A DNA stretch of 64,000 bases from Lamellibrachia satsuma (GCA_033239005.1 BSQZ01000015.1:4576001-4640000), one strand, 5' to 3'; counted from the first letter of the stretch, positions 10,889 through 24,561 are shown. Numbers and translations are program-made. The notes: generated by a model from the sequence alone, not told the origin.

Positions 10889-11404
10889 GTAATTACTAAG
10901 GCTGTAACAAGTGGAATTTTTTTCTGTTTTAGTAAAAGTAGATCTTGAAAAATCTACTCAAGTAGAAGTAAAAGTATCCCCCCCCCCCAAACAGGGTGCA
11001 TAGACAAATGCCCTGAGTAATCCGACAGTTGACGCTCCACCTGGCCGAACATGGGCGCGCGCCGCTTATTCCTGGCGAAGAACTCGTCCTCGCTGGCGGG
11101 CGAGGAGCTGTCAGATGGGTCGTCCATATCAGGCAGCCTCTGCTCCGCGGTCAATTTTCAATTAGCGAATCAGAAGACAGATTACTGATTTACGCGCAGA
11201 GATTTCCGCGCGTAGTGTGCATGCCGTTTCTGTCTGCAGCGGAATAATCATGCATCGGAAAAAATCAAACGCCAGGTGTCGGTACTTCGTTACATTTACA
11301 AAAGTAACATGTAATTCTATTTCGTTACAAGTACAAGTAGATCCATAAAAATCTACTTCGTTACAAGTAGTAAGTAAAAAAACTACTCAAGTAAAGTAAC
11401 GAAT
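10889..11404 (-). mobile_element. hAT/Tol2-like deletion derivative, copy 1
   Basis: The ends are rich in AGTAAAAGTAGAT / CTACTCAAGTA and CGTTACAAGTAG motifs, the style of sub-terminal sequence seen in Tol2-like hAT elements. The left end reads CAAGGCTGTAACAAG. An internal minus-strand segment (about 10975-11155) encodes an acidic stretch, DDPSDSSSPASEDEFFARNK, resembling the linker before the hAT dimerisation region of BED-finger transposases. Most of the transposase is absent. It sits just inside the intron-like sequence after the orphan alpha exon. No clear 8-bp target duplication was found. Confidence 0.65.
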
Positions 11405-11458
11405 TAGATCTGTGTGTGCGCGTGTGCGTGTGCGTGTGCGTGTGCGTGTGCGTGTGCG

Positions 11459-11526
<68 letters not shown>

Positions 11527-11570
11527 CGTGCGTGTGTGTTTGTGAATGTGTGTGTGCGCGCGCGCGCGCC
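11405..11570. repeat. GCGTGT/GT microsatellite
   Basis: (GTGTGC)n passes into a pure (GT)n, then GCGT and a short (GC)n, directly abutting the hAT end. Confidence 0.95.
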
Positions 11571-11924
11571 CGAGTTCAGGTTTTTTTCGCAGACATTTTG
11601 CAATTTTGTCATAATATATATTCATGAATGTTGTTAGCAGTTTAGACTTCATATTATCTCAGTTGACTCATTAATGTATCCCAGATATTACCTGTTGTAT
11701 ATGTTTGTTTATGTTATTTGTCTGCAATAAATGGATGAATAAATAATTTCATGGAATCCGGTCTGTTGTTGAGTATATATCACGGTTGATGGTGGACATT
11801 GTCCTGTCGTCAATAGAAGTCGATCTTCCAGCATCACACATCGCTGCTTCCTCTTCGTCTGCATTCTAAATCTACCTAATAATACATATATACACGGACA
11901 CATACATATGTACACACGCAGAAG
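11571..11924 (+). repeat. R1 block, copy 3 (pseudogene-type variant)
   Basis: Variant of the shared block that precedes the B/D/F pseudogenes, with TTCAGGTTTTTTTCGCAGAC at its start and AATAAATGGATGAATAAAT (two AATAAA hexamers) within it. Confidence 0.75.
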
Positions 11925-12080
11925 CACGCACGCACGCACGCACGCACGCACACCCACCCACCCACCCACCCACCCCCCGCACGAACCCACCCACACGCAC
12001 GCGCACACGCACACGCACACGCACGCACGCGCGCACACGCACGCACGCGCACACACACATACACACACACACACACACAC
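11925..12080. repeat. ACGC/CCCA/ACACGC microsatellite
   Basis: ACGC repeats, a CCCA stretch and mixed ACGCGC/AC repeats. It directly abuts the decayed beta promoter of pseudogene B. Confidence 0.95.
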
Positions 12081-12208
12081 AGATCTAATGCTATACAAAT
12101 TCTGCTGGTAATCACTCAGACTTGAAGTACACAGAGATGAAACGGTAGGGTTTTCACAGCCAAGAATCCTCAAGAGTTATCACCTGGTCTGGTGTTGCGA
12201 ACATCAAC

Positions 12209-13975
12209 ACGAAGGTAACTGTCACATTTACTTTCGGCTTTCTCTAAAAGGGAAGGTACCGTTCCCGCACACACCCGGTAGTGCTCCGTGTTATAGTCGG
12301 CGGGTTATTTGCGCACAAACCTGCTAGTATAGTTTGTGTGTTTGGCCAGCCAGTATTTCCGCATAAGATCGTTAGTATACTCCATGCGTTAGCCCGCCAA
12401 TTTTCCATGTGTCCTGTTTGCCAATTTTTTTCAAAGCGTCCCGTTTCATTGGAGAAACCAAACTAAGCGACAGCAAATTAAATTAACCACGACGACGAGA
12501 AACACGATGAACCAAATAAATGAGCTTAATCAGATAAACGTCATTGTTGGGTAGAACACCAGGTTTATAAAGACACACTCTGCTATGTCTAAGACGGCCA
12601 TCCCTTTCACTGATAGTTCTGTAATAAGGCGCGAGTCAAGCGAAACGTTCTGGACTACGGGAAGTAGCGTGGTGCAGAGGGACGGACTCACGGTTAACAG
12701 GATCCGGCTAGGGGAATCAGGGCAGTTATATTTAGTAACATTTGCCATAGCTGGGGTTAGAATATCATAATATTAATATTACATTGACAATGAACGCCCG
12801 GCTCTGACATACGAACTGTTTCCCCGGATATTGTAAATACTTGTAGTAAGTATTTTACAGTCAATGGTATCAAGCGCCCTTGTTCGTAGACGGCTCATTT
12901 AAAACTAATTCTTCATTACATTTTATGTCAAAGCTTCTACCTGACATGCGGTATTACTCTGGCTTTGTCTAAACAAATTTTTCCAATCTTTCGCAGCTTC
13001 AGCCCCATTTTTACCTTTGACTCCCCCAGCGTTTGGCCAGGACTTGGAGAGATCCCCGCCTCAGTCTGTGGAGCCCTGTGTTAAACCTCGTGTCAGCCGA
13101 TGAATGCTACTGTGACTCTCGGCAAGGAATACATCTTGTACGGTGTGTAACATATGTTTTCACCCTGTTTCAGACAACACACCTTGTAACGTGTTGATGT
13201 GTTTCACGTTGTCGCTGTCACTGCCCCTGTCCACCGTCCCCCGAACTGTGACGTCACTGTCGTCGACCACAGGCCTAGTGACAGGAAATGAGGTGAAGAC
13301 AGTGGACATCGCTGACCAATCTGTAGAAACCACCGACCAATAAGTGGAGACTATCGACCAATCTGTAGAGACCACCGACCAATCTGTGGAGAACACCGAC
13401 CAATATGTTAGGACCACCGACTAATCTCTAGGGACCACCGACCAATCAGTGGAGACAACCGACCAATCTAGATCTGTCGCAGCTACTGCACGGACAGGGA
13501 CATCATCTGTGCAAAGTGTTGATGTGGTAAAGACCACAGCGACGGAATTGAAAACATTGACTGCAAGTACTGTCACCTCGCTACACACACCGGCCAGTAC
13601 TGTCACTTCGCTGGAGACAAGTTCCCCCACAAGCACAAGGCGGCCAGAAACTTCCACCACGATGACCCCGAGACGAGGAACCAAGCTAGACCCAAGATGC
13701 AACCTCAGAGAACCCCACGTCTTCCGTACACACATCATCGAGCCATCATTGGACACTGTGCTGGAGGACAGGGCCGCTGCGAACCCGTCTACTACAACTT
13801 CAAAGTGCTCCGGCGTTGTGGTTGGGACAACGACAACAACTACCTGTACATGTATGACTACGAGAGACTGGCCGTGGCTTGTGTGTGCGCCACGCCGGCT
13901 CTCGAGGAGGGCAAGCCCGTCATGCCCGCCGGGTCGGTCAACGAACACGACGACCCAGCCCCCGTCTTGGACTAG
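12209..13975 (+). pseudogene. IL17: IL-17-like pseudogene B
   Basis: A beta-type first exon has ACG instead of ATG (12209-12211) before AAG|GTAACT, preceded by a weak TATACAA box. The alpha TATA is altered to ATATCATAA and the alpha ATG-AAG is gone. The large exon follows an intact acceptor (CCCTGTTTCAG, ends 13173), but in phase 0 a one-base loss in the signal peptide gives TGA within eight codons. A 21-bp repeat linker follows with in-frame stops, then an S/T-rich linker including two TVTSL decapeptides. About 120 bp of the IL-17 domain is deleted between IIEPSLD and GHCAGGQ, with a frame change: the RALCNF..D.D..R.P segment and the first C-x4-C cysteines are lost. The 3' part (VLRRCGW, VACVC) is intact to the stop. 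It cannot make a normal IL-17. Confidence 0.8.
13313..13476 (+). repeat. 21-bp minisatellite in pseudogene B linker
   Basis: About 7-8 units of GACCAATCTGTAGAGACCAC(C), translating as DQSVETT in the frame that follows the signal peptide, but with TAA stops in two units. Confidence 0.9.
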
Positions 13976-14245
13976 CCGACACCACAACACACGGCCATCG
14001 TGTAGACCAAGTCTGCTATTTGCTAAATGAGTATTTATTATGACGACGAAGGTGTAACGGTAATAATGTGTGTGTATATTGAGAGGTAATGTATTGACCT
14101 AATGTGTAGAATTGACAGCGACGGCTCAACTCCCGTCTTATTCTAGTCGACATCATAGCGGTGCTGATGTATTCAGATATAACTTATTAACGTAATTTAT
14201 GAATTATACATGGTAAACATGGTAGCCAACTTTGTAGATGTAGAT
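13976..14245. other. 3' flank of pseudogene B
   Basis: Homologous to the gene A 3' flank but with most of the second copy of the tandem duplication missing. It holds GTAATAATGTGTGTGTATATT, the short GT site that is hugely expanded behind F. Nothing else was recognised. Confidence 0.6.
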
Positions 14246-14546
14246 TCATGGCCGTTTACAGCCGGAGAAAATGTATGATTCTAGAAAACTGTTGTTCTTA
14301 TACAGGAACAGTTTAGATGTTTAGTTGCGGCTGACAGAGCTTTCGATGGAGCGTGCACGCCCAGGGGTCACACGTGCACGATTCGGTGAATGTCTGAATC
14401 TGTGAATGCAGTGATGTGTGAATGAGGTATAGAATGCGTCGACAGACATGTAAACACATCAGTGTGGTAATATACTCGAAACCATTAATGAAGAGCAGTA
14501 TGAGCTTTAATTAATTGATAAAAGTATGTCATATTGATATTTATAA
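14246..14546 (+). repeat. Right arm of pseudogene B
   Basis: Shorter variant of the shared arm (CATGGCCGTTTACAGCCGGAG to CATATTGATATT). No inverted partner lies upstream of B. Confidence 0.8.
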
Positions 14547-14671
14547 TGTGCGCGCGCGCGTGCATGCGTGCGTGCGTGTGTGTGTGTGTGTGTGTATGTG
14601 TGTGCATGTGTGCGTGTGCGCGTGTGTGCGTGAGCGTGTGCGTGTTTGTGCGTGTGCGTGGGTGGGGGGCC
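14547..14671. repeat. GC/GCGT/GT microsatellite
   Basis: Mixed GCGC, GCGT, GT and GCATGT repeats opening the second higher-order unit. Confidence 0.95.
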
Positions 14672-14954
14672 AAGTTTAAGTGTACTTCCGCATACGTTTC
14701 CTAATGTCGTCATAATATATATTTGTGAATACTGTTGGCAATTTGGACATCATATTATCTAAATAGACTATTTAATATATCCCAGATATTACCTGTTGTA
14801 TAGGTTAGTTGACGTGATTTGTCTGCGATAAATGAATAAATATCTGTCGTCAACAGAAGTGAGAATTCCAGGACCACACATCGCTGCTTATTCTTCGTCT
14901 GCATTATCAATCTATCTAAATATACATATATACATGGACGCATGCATATGTACA
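14672..14954 (+). repeat. R1 block, copy 4
   Basis: Shared block as at 166-424, including the ATAAATGAATAAATATCTG stretch. Confidence 0.8.
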
Positions 14955-15045
14955 TACACGCACGCACGGACGAACGCACGCACAAACACCCCCTACCCAC
15001 CACCCACCTCCCACACACACGACCGCAAGCACGCACAAATAGGCA

Positions 15046-15129
<84 letters not shown>

Positions 15130-15294
15130 CCGACACACACACACAAACACACACGCACACACACGCACGCACGCACGCACGCAAGCATGGACGCACGCAC
15201 ACACACGCACATACACGCACACACAACAGACAGACGTAGACACACACGCAGGCACACGCACGCTCTCACGCACGCACGCATGCACGCAGTGGAC
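14955..15294. repeat. Compound microsatellite with long AGGC tract
   Basis: The (AGGC)n tract at about 15048-15130 has roughly 20 repeats, against about 9 at 525-562; the long pure AC tract of unit 1 is absent. Confidence 0.95.
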
Positions 15295-16845
15295 TGTACG
15301 TCACAATTATGGCCATACGGTTATAAATACTATTTTTTCATGGCTCTTGAAGCAATCATACTTAAAGCAAGGAAAACATTGCACCCAGGAGAAGAGACGG
15401 CGTTTTAGAACAATCGAGTTTACTTTTCGGTTCATTAAAAGTACTGAAGTTATTTGCACGGATTTGCGCAATATATTTTAATAGTGGTGCAGTACTGCAT
15501 TTTCCTAAATGTATTTAAACAGTTTGAGAATAGTTTTCAGCCCTAACATATATTATATATTGCAGTATGTAACAATAATATAACAATGCTTTGTAAATGT
15601 TTTACTTACTACAAATAAACACGTTCCACCACGTAGACAAATAATACAATGTACGCCAATGACATCACACAGACCACGTTTTACACTAACTAATTTCCAT
15701 TAATAAATTTAATATTATATAAATTGTAATCATTTTACGTTATCTAAATTTGCAATACGATATTGCGATATTGTCAGATGCAAAACTTTCAAAGTATTGC
15801 AAATACAGCCCATCACAAACACACCCATTGAAGACGGCCACTGTTCCACGGTCTGTTTTTCCACACCTGTATATCTGACCAGCCTCTGTCATTCGGGCAC
15901 ACATTTAATCGGGCCACTCAGCCACATTGGGTGGCCGCTTTAGAGGAGTTCTACTGTAGTACTAGTAAAACTATACAAGTAAAACTATACAATACATTTC
16001 AAATAAGGTATTGTATGTATGTTGTAATACTACAATGCGAAGTATTACGCCCATCCGTGGTTTTGATGTTCGGATTCAGATTTTTTTCTTACACGCCTAT
16101 ATTTAGATACGTAGGCACCCACGCACCATGGTCGGGATGTGGGGCAGGTGACATATGACGAAATTCCCCTCGGAAATTGTAGTATATCTAGCAGTCATAA
16201 ACAAGTGATTTGGTGGTGCATTACATATTGTTGAAACGGGATTAACTTTAAAACCCAAATGGCTCCTGTTGCGCGCAAGGGTCACAGAGGGGTCAGGGAC
16301 GTCCGGCCCTGCGTCACTGCGCCTCGATGACGCGCGAGGGTTCAGCCTACTTTTACGTTTCCCATTGGTGACCATGTTAACGTTTTGCACGATTATAAGA
16401 AAACAGGATCATAAAAAGTTCTGAAACTTCTTTCCTGCCTTTGTCATTATTTCATTGACATGCTGGTCGAGTTTTGTCAAAATCACATATTTCTAACGCT
16501 TTTAAAATGGATGAACGTGCCATACCCGTCAATGTTTACCAATTTCTGCATAAATTACTCCGCACACGTGCCTTGTGGCGAAAACATTGCCAAATATCCT
16601 TCCGCCTATTCAAATGATCTAATCCACGGTTACACTGCTAACATGTTCTACCAGCAAACTTGCCAATGTGTCTGTTGAAATTCAGTTATGTCAGATGATA
16701 TGATTTTTTTTAATTACGCATATCTAAAATTACTGTGCCCTACATTCCTGTGACACACCAGGAAGTTTAACTGAGGCTTGGTCCCGGGACTGCGTATCAG
16801 CGGCGGCATTTCCCGGGGCGCAGTGACGCAGGGGCGGATGTCACA
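15295..16845. repeat. P block, copy 2 (LINE-free)
   Basis: Same as 933-993 plus 2784-4274, without the LINE, and so the clearest empty site (15351-15362). No gene was recognised. Confidence 0.8.
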
Positions 16846-17089
16846 CACATATACACACACACACGCACGCACACACGCACACGCTCACGCTCACGCACAC
16901 GCTCACGCACACGCATACGCACACGCACACGAACACGAACACGCACACGCACACGCACACGCACACGCTCACGCACACGCACACGCACACGCACACGCAA
17001 ACGCACACGCTCACGCACACGCTCACGCACACGCACACACTCACGCGCACGCACACGCTCACGCGCACGCACACGCACAAACACACATA

Positions 17090-17133
<44 letters not shown>

Positions 17134-17142
17134 CACACACAC
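16846..17142. repeat. CACACG/CTCACG and ACGC microsatellite
   Basis: Hexamer-type repeats with CGAACA variants near 16930, then (ACGC)n. It lacks the long terminal (CA)n of the unit-1 counterpart. Confidence 0.95.
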
Positions 17143-17435
17143 ATTAATAATGTCAATATGACATACTTTATCAATTAATTAAAGCTCATACAGCTCCTCA
17201 TTAATGGTTTCGAGTGTATTTCTACACTGATGTGTTTACATGTCTGTCGACGTTTTCGTGTTCACGGCAGACATCGCATTCTAAATGTCATTCACACATC
17301 GCTGCATTCACAGATTTGGACATTCGAAAGCTGCGTCAGCCGCATCTGACTATTTGAACCGTTCCTGTATAAGAACAACACTTTTCTTGACTAGAATCAT
17401 ACATTTTACCAGGTTGTAAACGGCCATGAAAAAAT
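17143..17435 (-). repeat. Left inverted arm flanking gene C
   Basis: Reverse complement of the right arm at 19797-20130. The pair encloses gene C. Confidence 0.85.
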
Positions 17436-18247
17436 ACGACTAACTGGAAAATCAATTATGATTAAAGGACATCGTCTATAGGATATATTTCCCATATCAT
17501 TGGTAGCGCTAGTATTCCCTGCAGAAACCCGGTAGTACTCTGTAAGCCCAGTAGTAGGTCGTACGCCATGTATAACGAGCTAGTATTCCCTGTGCAAACT
17601 CCCTAATTCGTTAGCCAGTGAGTATTCCCTGTACGAAACCGGTAGTACGACCTGTTCCCAACATTACTGAGCCAACAATTCCTGGATGAAACCTTTAGTA
17701 ATATTTTGTAATTATTATGTACTGCCTGTGTCAGATCATCAACAGTTCCCGCACAAACCCGGTAGTACTCCAAGTTATGGTCGGCGGGTTATCTCAGCAC
17801 AAGCCTGCTAGTATTCTGTGTGTTTGGCCAGCCAGCATAAGCCCGTTAGTATATTCCATGCGTTAGCCCGCCAATTTTCCATGCGTCCTCCTTCCAATGT
17901 TTTAAAGTGTCCCGCTTCATTAGAGAAATCAAACAAAGTGACTGCAAATTGAATAACAATGACGTCAGCGAGAAACGTGATGAACTAAGTAAAGGTGCTT
18001 AACCGGATAGACGTCATTGTTGGGTAGAACACGAGGTTTGTAAAGAGTAAAGAGTTCCGAGGAACTTCTTTGTTTAAGACTGCCATCCCATTCACTGATA
18101 GTTCCGTAATAAGGCGCGCGTCAGGCGAACCGTTCTGGACTACGGGAAGTAGCGTGGCGCCGGGGGATGGATTCACGGTTAACAGGTTCCTGCTAGGGGA
18201 AACACGGCAGTTATATTTAGTAATATTTACCATAGCTCGGGTTAGAA
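17436..18247. repeat. Gene C upstream region
   Basis: One 38-bp unit (about 17461-17498), the CCGGTAGTA degenerate series, then sequence homologous to that following beta exons elsewhere (TTCCCGCACAAACCCGGTAG), although the beta exon itself is missing here. No coding sequence was recognised. Confidence 0.65.
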
Positions 18248-18284
18248 TATAAAGCGTTCAGCCACTCATGCTAACCATTCAGTC
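18248..18284 (+). promoter_or_regulatory. Alpha core promoter of gene C
   Basis: TATAAAG at 18248-18254 and TCAGTC at 18279-18284, 33 bp to the initiator A, then a 116-nt leader to the ATG. Confidence 0.7.
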
Positions 18285-18396
18285 GAACCAGAAGCGAAAG
18301 AAACACTTCGCTCACGAGAAACTCTCAGGATTAGCGCAGACGACCATAGTGAAATCATTACGTAGTTGTGACCGGTAGAATATTACGAACAGCAAC

Positions 18397-19430
18397 ATGA
18401 AGGTAATTACCAAGTTTATCTTGATGGCTTTCTTTCGGAGATTTGGGTTATGTGGTTGAGTCATACAGTTCTGTAAATCCTGCTTACATTGACAATGAAC
18501 GCGGGGATCTGACATAGGAACTCTTTCCCCCGGATATCGTAAATACGTGGAGTAAGTATTTTACAGTCAACTATATCACCGGTACTTGTTCACAGACGGC
18601 TGATTTAAAACTAATTCTTCATTACATTATATTTCACTGATTCTACCTGACACGCGGTATTACTCTGGCTTTGTCTAAAAAGAGTTTCCCAATCTTTCGC
18701 AGCTTCAGCCCCCCATTTAACCTTACGACTGACTCCCCTAGAATTACTGATCCCTGCTCTCAGTCTGTGGACCCATGCGATAAACCACGTGTCAGACGTC
18801 GAATGCTGCTGTGACTCTCTGCAACGAATACATCTTGTACGGTGTGTAACGTATGTTTTCACTCTGTTTCAGACAACACACCTTGTAATGCTATTGATGT
18901 GTTTCACGATGTCCCTGACACTGCCCCTGTCCACCGTCCCCCGAACTGTGACGTCACTGTCGTCGAACACAGCAACGTCTAACAGGGTGACCCCGAGACA
19001 AGGAATCACGCGAGACCCACGATGCAACCTCAGAGAACCCGACGTCTTCCGTACACACATCAACGATCCATCCTCGGACCCGGCCACGAACCCAGAACAT
19101 CCAGTCGAGGAACGAGCCTTGTGCAACTTTAAGTACACCGCCGACATAGACAGACACCGCCACCCGGAGATCATGGTCGTGGCTGTGTGTCCGACGAAGA
19201 ACTGTGGACACTGTGCCGGCGGACAGGGCCGCTGCGAACCCGTTTACCACAACTTCAAAGTGCTCCGGCGTTGTGGTTGGGACAACGACAACAACTACCT
19301 GTACAGGTATGACTACGAGAGCCTGGCCGTGGCTTGTGTGTGCGCCACGCCGGCTCTCGAGGAGGGTAAGCCCGTCATGTCCGCCGGGTCGGCCAACGAA
19401 CACGACGACCCAGCCCCCGTCTTGGACTAG
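18397..19430 (+). CDS. IL17: Interleukin-17-like secreted cytokine, copy C
   Basis: Proposed join 18397-18402 and 18873-19430, 187 residues, with a 470-bp GT-AG intron. The layout is as in copy A: signal peptide about 1-25, S/T-rich linker, and IL-17 domain with C108-x4-C113 and C157-x-C159. By eye it differs from A at roughly 15 residues, concentrated in the signal peptide and linker (for example TSN for TST, RQGI for RRGT, INDPSSD for IIDPSTD), while the cystine-knot core is nearly unchanged (FKY for FEY, YESLAV for YERLAV). All nine mature cysteines are kept. It lies between two inverted arms, and the distal beta exon is lost, so the alpha promoter is its only visible promoter. Likely functional; transcript evidence is lacking. 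Confidence 0.85.
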
Positions 19431-19796
19431 CCGACACCACAGCACACGGACATCGTGCAGACCAAGTCTGCTATATTCTCAAGGAGTATCTATTTTGATG
19501 ATGCAGGTGTAAAAATATAAAAATGTGTCTGTATATTCAGAGGTAATTTATTAACCTAATTTGCGGGATCGACAGCGACGGCTCAACTCCCGTCTTATTC
19601 TAGCCGACGCCTTAGCACACTGACGTCGCATAGACAAAGTCTACTATATATTAAATGAGTATTTATTTTTAGATATTTTATAACGATGCTTGTGTCAAAA
19701 TAATAATGTGCTGATGTATTCAGACATAATTTATTAACGTAATTTATCAAATTTACAACAATACACAGGGTAGCCAACTTTGATTCGTGTGTAGGT
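19431..19796 (+). repeat. Gene C 3' flank with tandem duplication
   Basis: Same two-copy 3' structure as behind gene A, with a TATTAAATGAGTATTTATTT segment containing ATTAAA. Confidence 0.65.
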
Positions 19797-20128
19797 TCAT
19801 GGCCGTTTACAGCCTGGAGAAAATGTGTGATTCTAGTCAAGAAAAGTGTTATGTTCTTATACAGGAATGGTTCAAATAGTCAGCTGCGGCTGACACAACT
19901 TTCGATGGAGCGTGCACACTCAGGGGTCACACGTGCACGACTCGGTGAATGTCCGAATCTGTGAATGCAGCGATGTGTGAATGAGGTTTAGAATGAGATG
20001 TCTGCTGTGAACACGAAGACATCGGCAGACATGTAAACACATCAGTGTGGTAATACACTCGAAACCATTAATGAAGAGCAGTATGAGCTTTAATTAATTG
20101 ATAAAAGTATGTCATATTGACATTTATA

Positions 20129-20130
<2 letters not shown>
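19797..20130 (+). repeat. Right arm of gene C
   Basis: Direct copy of the shared arm ending CATATTGACATTTATAAT. Confidence 0.85.
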
Positions 20131-20178
<48 letters not shown>

Positions 20179-20425
20179 GCGTGTGCGTGTGCGTGTGCGT
20201 GTGCGTGTGCGTGTGCGTGTGCGTGTGCGTGTGCGTGTGCGTGTGCGTGTGCGTGTGCGTGTGCGTGTGCGTGTGCGTGTGCGTGTGCGTGTGCGTGTGC
20301 GTGTGCGTGTGCGTGTGCGTGTGCGTGTGCGTGTGCGTGTGCGTGTGCGTGTGCGTGTGCGTGAGTGTGTGTGTTTATGTGTGCGGGTGAGTATATGAAG
20401 GATGAGTGTGTGTGTGTGCGCGCGC
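20131..20425. repeat. GT and long pure GTGTGC microsatellite
   Basis: A short (GT)n is followed by an almost perfect (GTGTGC)n hexamer tract of nearly 200 bp (about 20170-20362), far longer and purer than in sister units. Confidence 0.95.
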
Positions 20426-20704
20426 GCCCGAGTTTTAGGATTTTTCTGTATACATTTTCCAATTTTATCATAATATATATTTGTGAATGTTGTTAGTAGT
20501 TTAGACCTCATATTATCCTAATTGACTAATACAAATATTCCAGATATTACCTGTTGTATAGGTTTGTTAATGTGAAATGGATGAATAAACAATTTCATGT
20601 AATCCGGATTGTTGTTGAGTATATATCACGGTGGACGGTGGACAGTGTCCTGTCGTCAATAGAAACTTCCAGCATCACATATCGGTGCTTCTTCACCGCC
20701 ATTA
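20426..20704 (+). repeat. R1 block, copy 5
   Basis: Long form of the shared block, joined to S2 with a deletion: the GGGTATCATGG...GAAGTTCGG part of S2 is missing after CCGCCATTACG. Confidence 0.75.
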
Positions 20705-21020
20705 CGATTAAGAACTATTCTGGAATGTTATCAACTACACGAAATCAAGCATCATATACTGGTTCTGGGCGCCATCAACTACTGGTGTCCGGGCGTCACA
20801 TTGGGTGCTGAGGAGCAATCTTGGGTTCCATTTGCCAATATGGTGTCGTGTTCAGTTTCGTTGGGTCATTGTGTAGTGTGGGCATAACCCTCGGGTCCCG
20901 AAGGCCATTGTGCGGTTCCGTGGGTCTGTCTGGGGTCTGGGCATCATGCCAAAGTGTATATGACCAATATGGGGTACCAGGGGTAATTCTGCGGTTCATC
21001 GGACCTTTCCGTATTGTTTA
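20705..21020 (+). repeat. S2 block, copy 2
   Basis: 5'-shortened copy of the S2 internal-repeat block. Confidence 0.7.
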
Positions 21021-22233
21021 ATAATACACGAAAGGCATGCTACGCGCAAACATATACTGATTAGGCCCCTAGATAACGCTTATCATGAGAAGTGAACATT
21101 ATGTTACGAAACAATAACTTATCTGCCTGAGCGATCTAGCCTCGACTCCCATTTTCGTGTACGCAATAAACCATACATCACAGTAATGAGTGTTTCGGAT
21201 CATCTGATAAGCGAATGTGTTGATTAATAACTGCTGGTCACATTAGCACCATTTGGAGAGCGACGATTATTGGTCAATACCCGGAAGTTATCGATTTAAT
21301 TTCCTCGGGTGACACTGCCGACGGTAGACTGTGTATAAACCCCGCCATGCACATGCCGGTTCTTTAGTTGCCAACATGTTGGCGACTAATTTTTCAGTGG
21401 GCAAATCAAATGTAGTCGTTATGTGTATGTTCTCCACCGACAGTTGACAACACTTTTTTTGGACATCTGGCATTTGGTGACCTTCGGCCGATGGGTAGTT
21501 GCAACTATTCGTCGGCAGACAAACTGTTGGCGACTAAAGGACGGTATGCGTATGGCGGGCTTACGTGTGTCAACACTACTCTTTGATAGACAATGATTAA
21601 GTCTTGTAATCAACCGTGTATTATCCCACTTCGCTGTATATACATAACTTACCCAGGTAGGAAATAGATAAAGTGGACGCATTGTAGGCTGAAGGCGTCT
21701 TTGCAAGACTTCACTGGTCAAACGGTGGCAAATGATGGTTACTCTATATCCATATACTCATACGTTTCCATTGTTACTAGTTAACACTTTCTAGGCATAT
21801 TAATATTATGTGGATCTTAAAATGTCCAATGAAAACACTAATGTTATGTAATCATGTTTTGGCAATATAAAATCGATATAATAATCTTCATGATTTATTG
21901 TTCAATGATTGACGTCGGGTGGGATTTGTTTCTATAAACTCGAGTGGGTGTAATATAACCACATTACGGAGATAACCATTCCACGTAATGTAGTTGGTTT
22001 GCATAACCATAACATAACCTTCATATCCCTTTCCATATAGCGATATCATCCAATTTTTCGTGGCCGTTACATATTGCCATCATTTTATATTTTAACCATG
22101 TTTTACAACCATATAACTGCCATTGTCTGCACAAAGACGCACACCCCTGCTCATACATCCACCCAATACACACTAACAATATATAACCACGTGGGTTATA
22201 CCGATGTGCCATACGGTTATAGGGGTCTAATGC
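21021..22233. repeat. Intergenic region between S2 and the beta promoter, copy 2
   Basis: Homologue of 8256-9473; contains the foldback element at 21340-21562. No gene was recognised. Confidence 0.65.
21340..21562. repeat. Foldback/MITE-like element, copy 2
   Basis: Inverted ends CCCGCCATGCACATGCCGG and GGTATGCGTATGGCGGGC enclose about 180 bp of non-coding sequence. Confidence 0.6.
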
Positions 22234-22356
22234 TATAAAATATCTGCTGGTAATCACGTAGTCTTGAAGCACCCAGAGATTTAACGGTAGGATTATCGCA
22301 GTCAAGAATCCTCAAGAGTTGTAATCTGGTCTGGTCTTGTGAACGCCAACATGAAG
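22234..22356 (+). promoter_or_regulatory. Beta promoter and orphan Met-Lys exon, unit 2
   Basis: TATAAAA at 22234-22240; the initiator is changed to CGTAGTC. The leader leads to ATGAAG (22351-22356) and a GTAACTGTT donor. No gene body follows before pseudogene D. Confidence 0.5.
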
Positions 22357-22489
22357 GTAACTGTTACGTTTACTGTCCGTTTTCTCTAAAGGGAAGGTAC
22401 AACGATTTTCATTGGTTAACTGATATGTAATTAGTTGGGGATTTCGATTAATTAAAATGCCCCAATTCTCTTAATTTATTGGTCTTAAA

Positions 22490-23642
<1,153 letters not shown>

Positions 23643-23980
23643 TTAAAGGACATCGTCTGTGGGATATATTTCCTATATCGTTAAAGGACATCGTCTATGG
23701 GATATATTTCCTATATCGTTAAAGGACATCGTCTATAAGATATATTTCCTATATCGTTAAAGGACATCGTCTATGGGATATATTTCCTATATCGTTAAAG
23801 GACATCGTCTAGAGGATATATTTCCTATATCATTAAAGGACATCGTCTATGGGATATATTTCCTATATCGTTAAAGGACATCGTCTATAGGATATATTTC
23901 CTATATCGTTAAAGGACATCGTCAACAGGATAAATTTCCTATATCGTTAAAGGACATCGTCTATAGGATATATTTCCCAT
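23643..23980. repeat. 38-bp minisatellite, about 9 copies
   Basis: Same unit as at 10457, with one copy carrying GTCAACAGGATAAATT changes. Confidence 0.95.
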
Positions 23981-24158
23981 ATCGTTGGTAGCGCTGGTAT
24001 TCCCTGCGGCAACCCGGATGTACTATGTAAGCCCAGTAGTAGGTCGTACGCCCTGTACAACGAGCTTTACTAACCCGAAACGAGAGAAACACTGTTCTCA
24101 CGAGAAGCTCCCAGGATTAACACAGGCGAACAGAGTAAAATCATTACGTAGTCGTGAC
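23981..24158 (+). other. Truncated alpha leader
   Basis: The alpha leader is cut at GTAGTCGTGAC, 5' of its ATG-AAG, and is joined directly to internal hAT sequence (AAATGCCCTGAG). Both the first exon and the left hAT end were removed by one deletion relative to units 1 and 3. Confidence 0.6.
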
Positions 24159-24561
24159 AAATGCCCTGAGTCATCCGACAGTTGACGCTCCACCTGGCCG
24201 AACATGGGCGCGCGCCGCTTATTCCTGGCGAAGAACTCGTCCTCGCTGGCGGGCGAGGAGCTGTCAGATTGGTTGTCCATATCAGGCAGCCTCTGCTGCG
24301 CGGTCAATTTTCAATTAGCGAATCAGAAGACAGATTACTGATTTACGCGCAGAGATTTCCGCGCGTAGTGTGCATGCCGTTTCTGTCTGCAGCGGAATAA
24401 TCATGCATCGGAAAAAATCAAACACCAGGTGTCGGTACTGCGTTACATTTACAAAAGTAACATGTAATTCTATTTCGTTACAAGTACAAGTAGATCCATA
24501 AAAATCTACTTCGTTACAAGTAGTAAGTAAAAAAACTACTGAAGTAAAGTAACGAATTAGA
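24159..24561 (-). mobile_element. hAT/Tol2-like remnant, copy 2, left end deleted
   Basis: Carries the minus-strand SSSPASEDEFFARNKRRAP segment and the right terminal CGTTACAAGTAG/AAGTAAAGTAACG sequence. Confidence 0.6.

Noticed and set aside
10954..11154. Minus-strand acidic frame considered as a small host gene.
   Set aside because: It lies between Tol2/hAT-like terminal motifs and resembles a transposase fragment.
22231..22356. The beta leader as the start of a separate short gene (12-codon MKVTVTFTFGFL).
   Set aside because: The peptide arises only by reading through a strong donor, and the Met-Lys phase matches the IL-17 exon.
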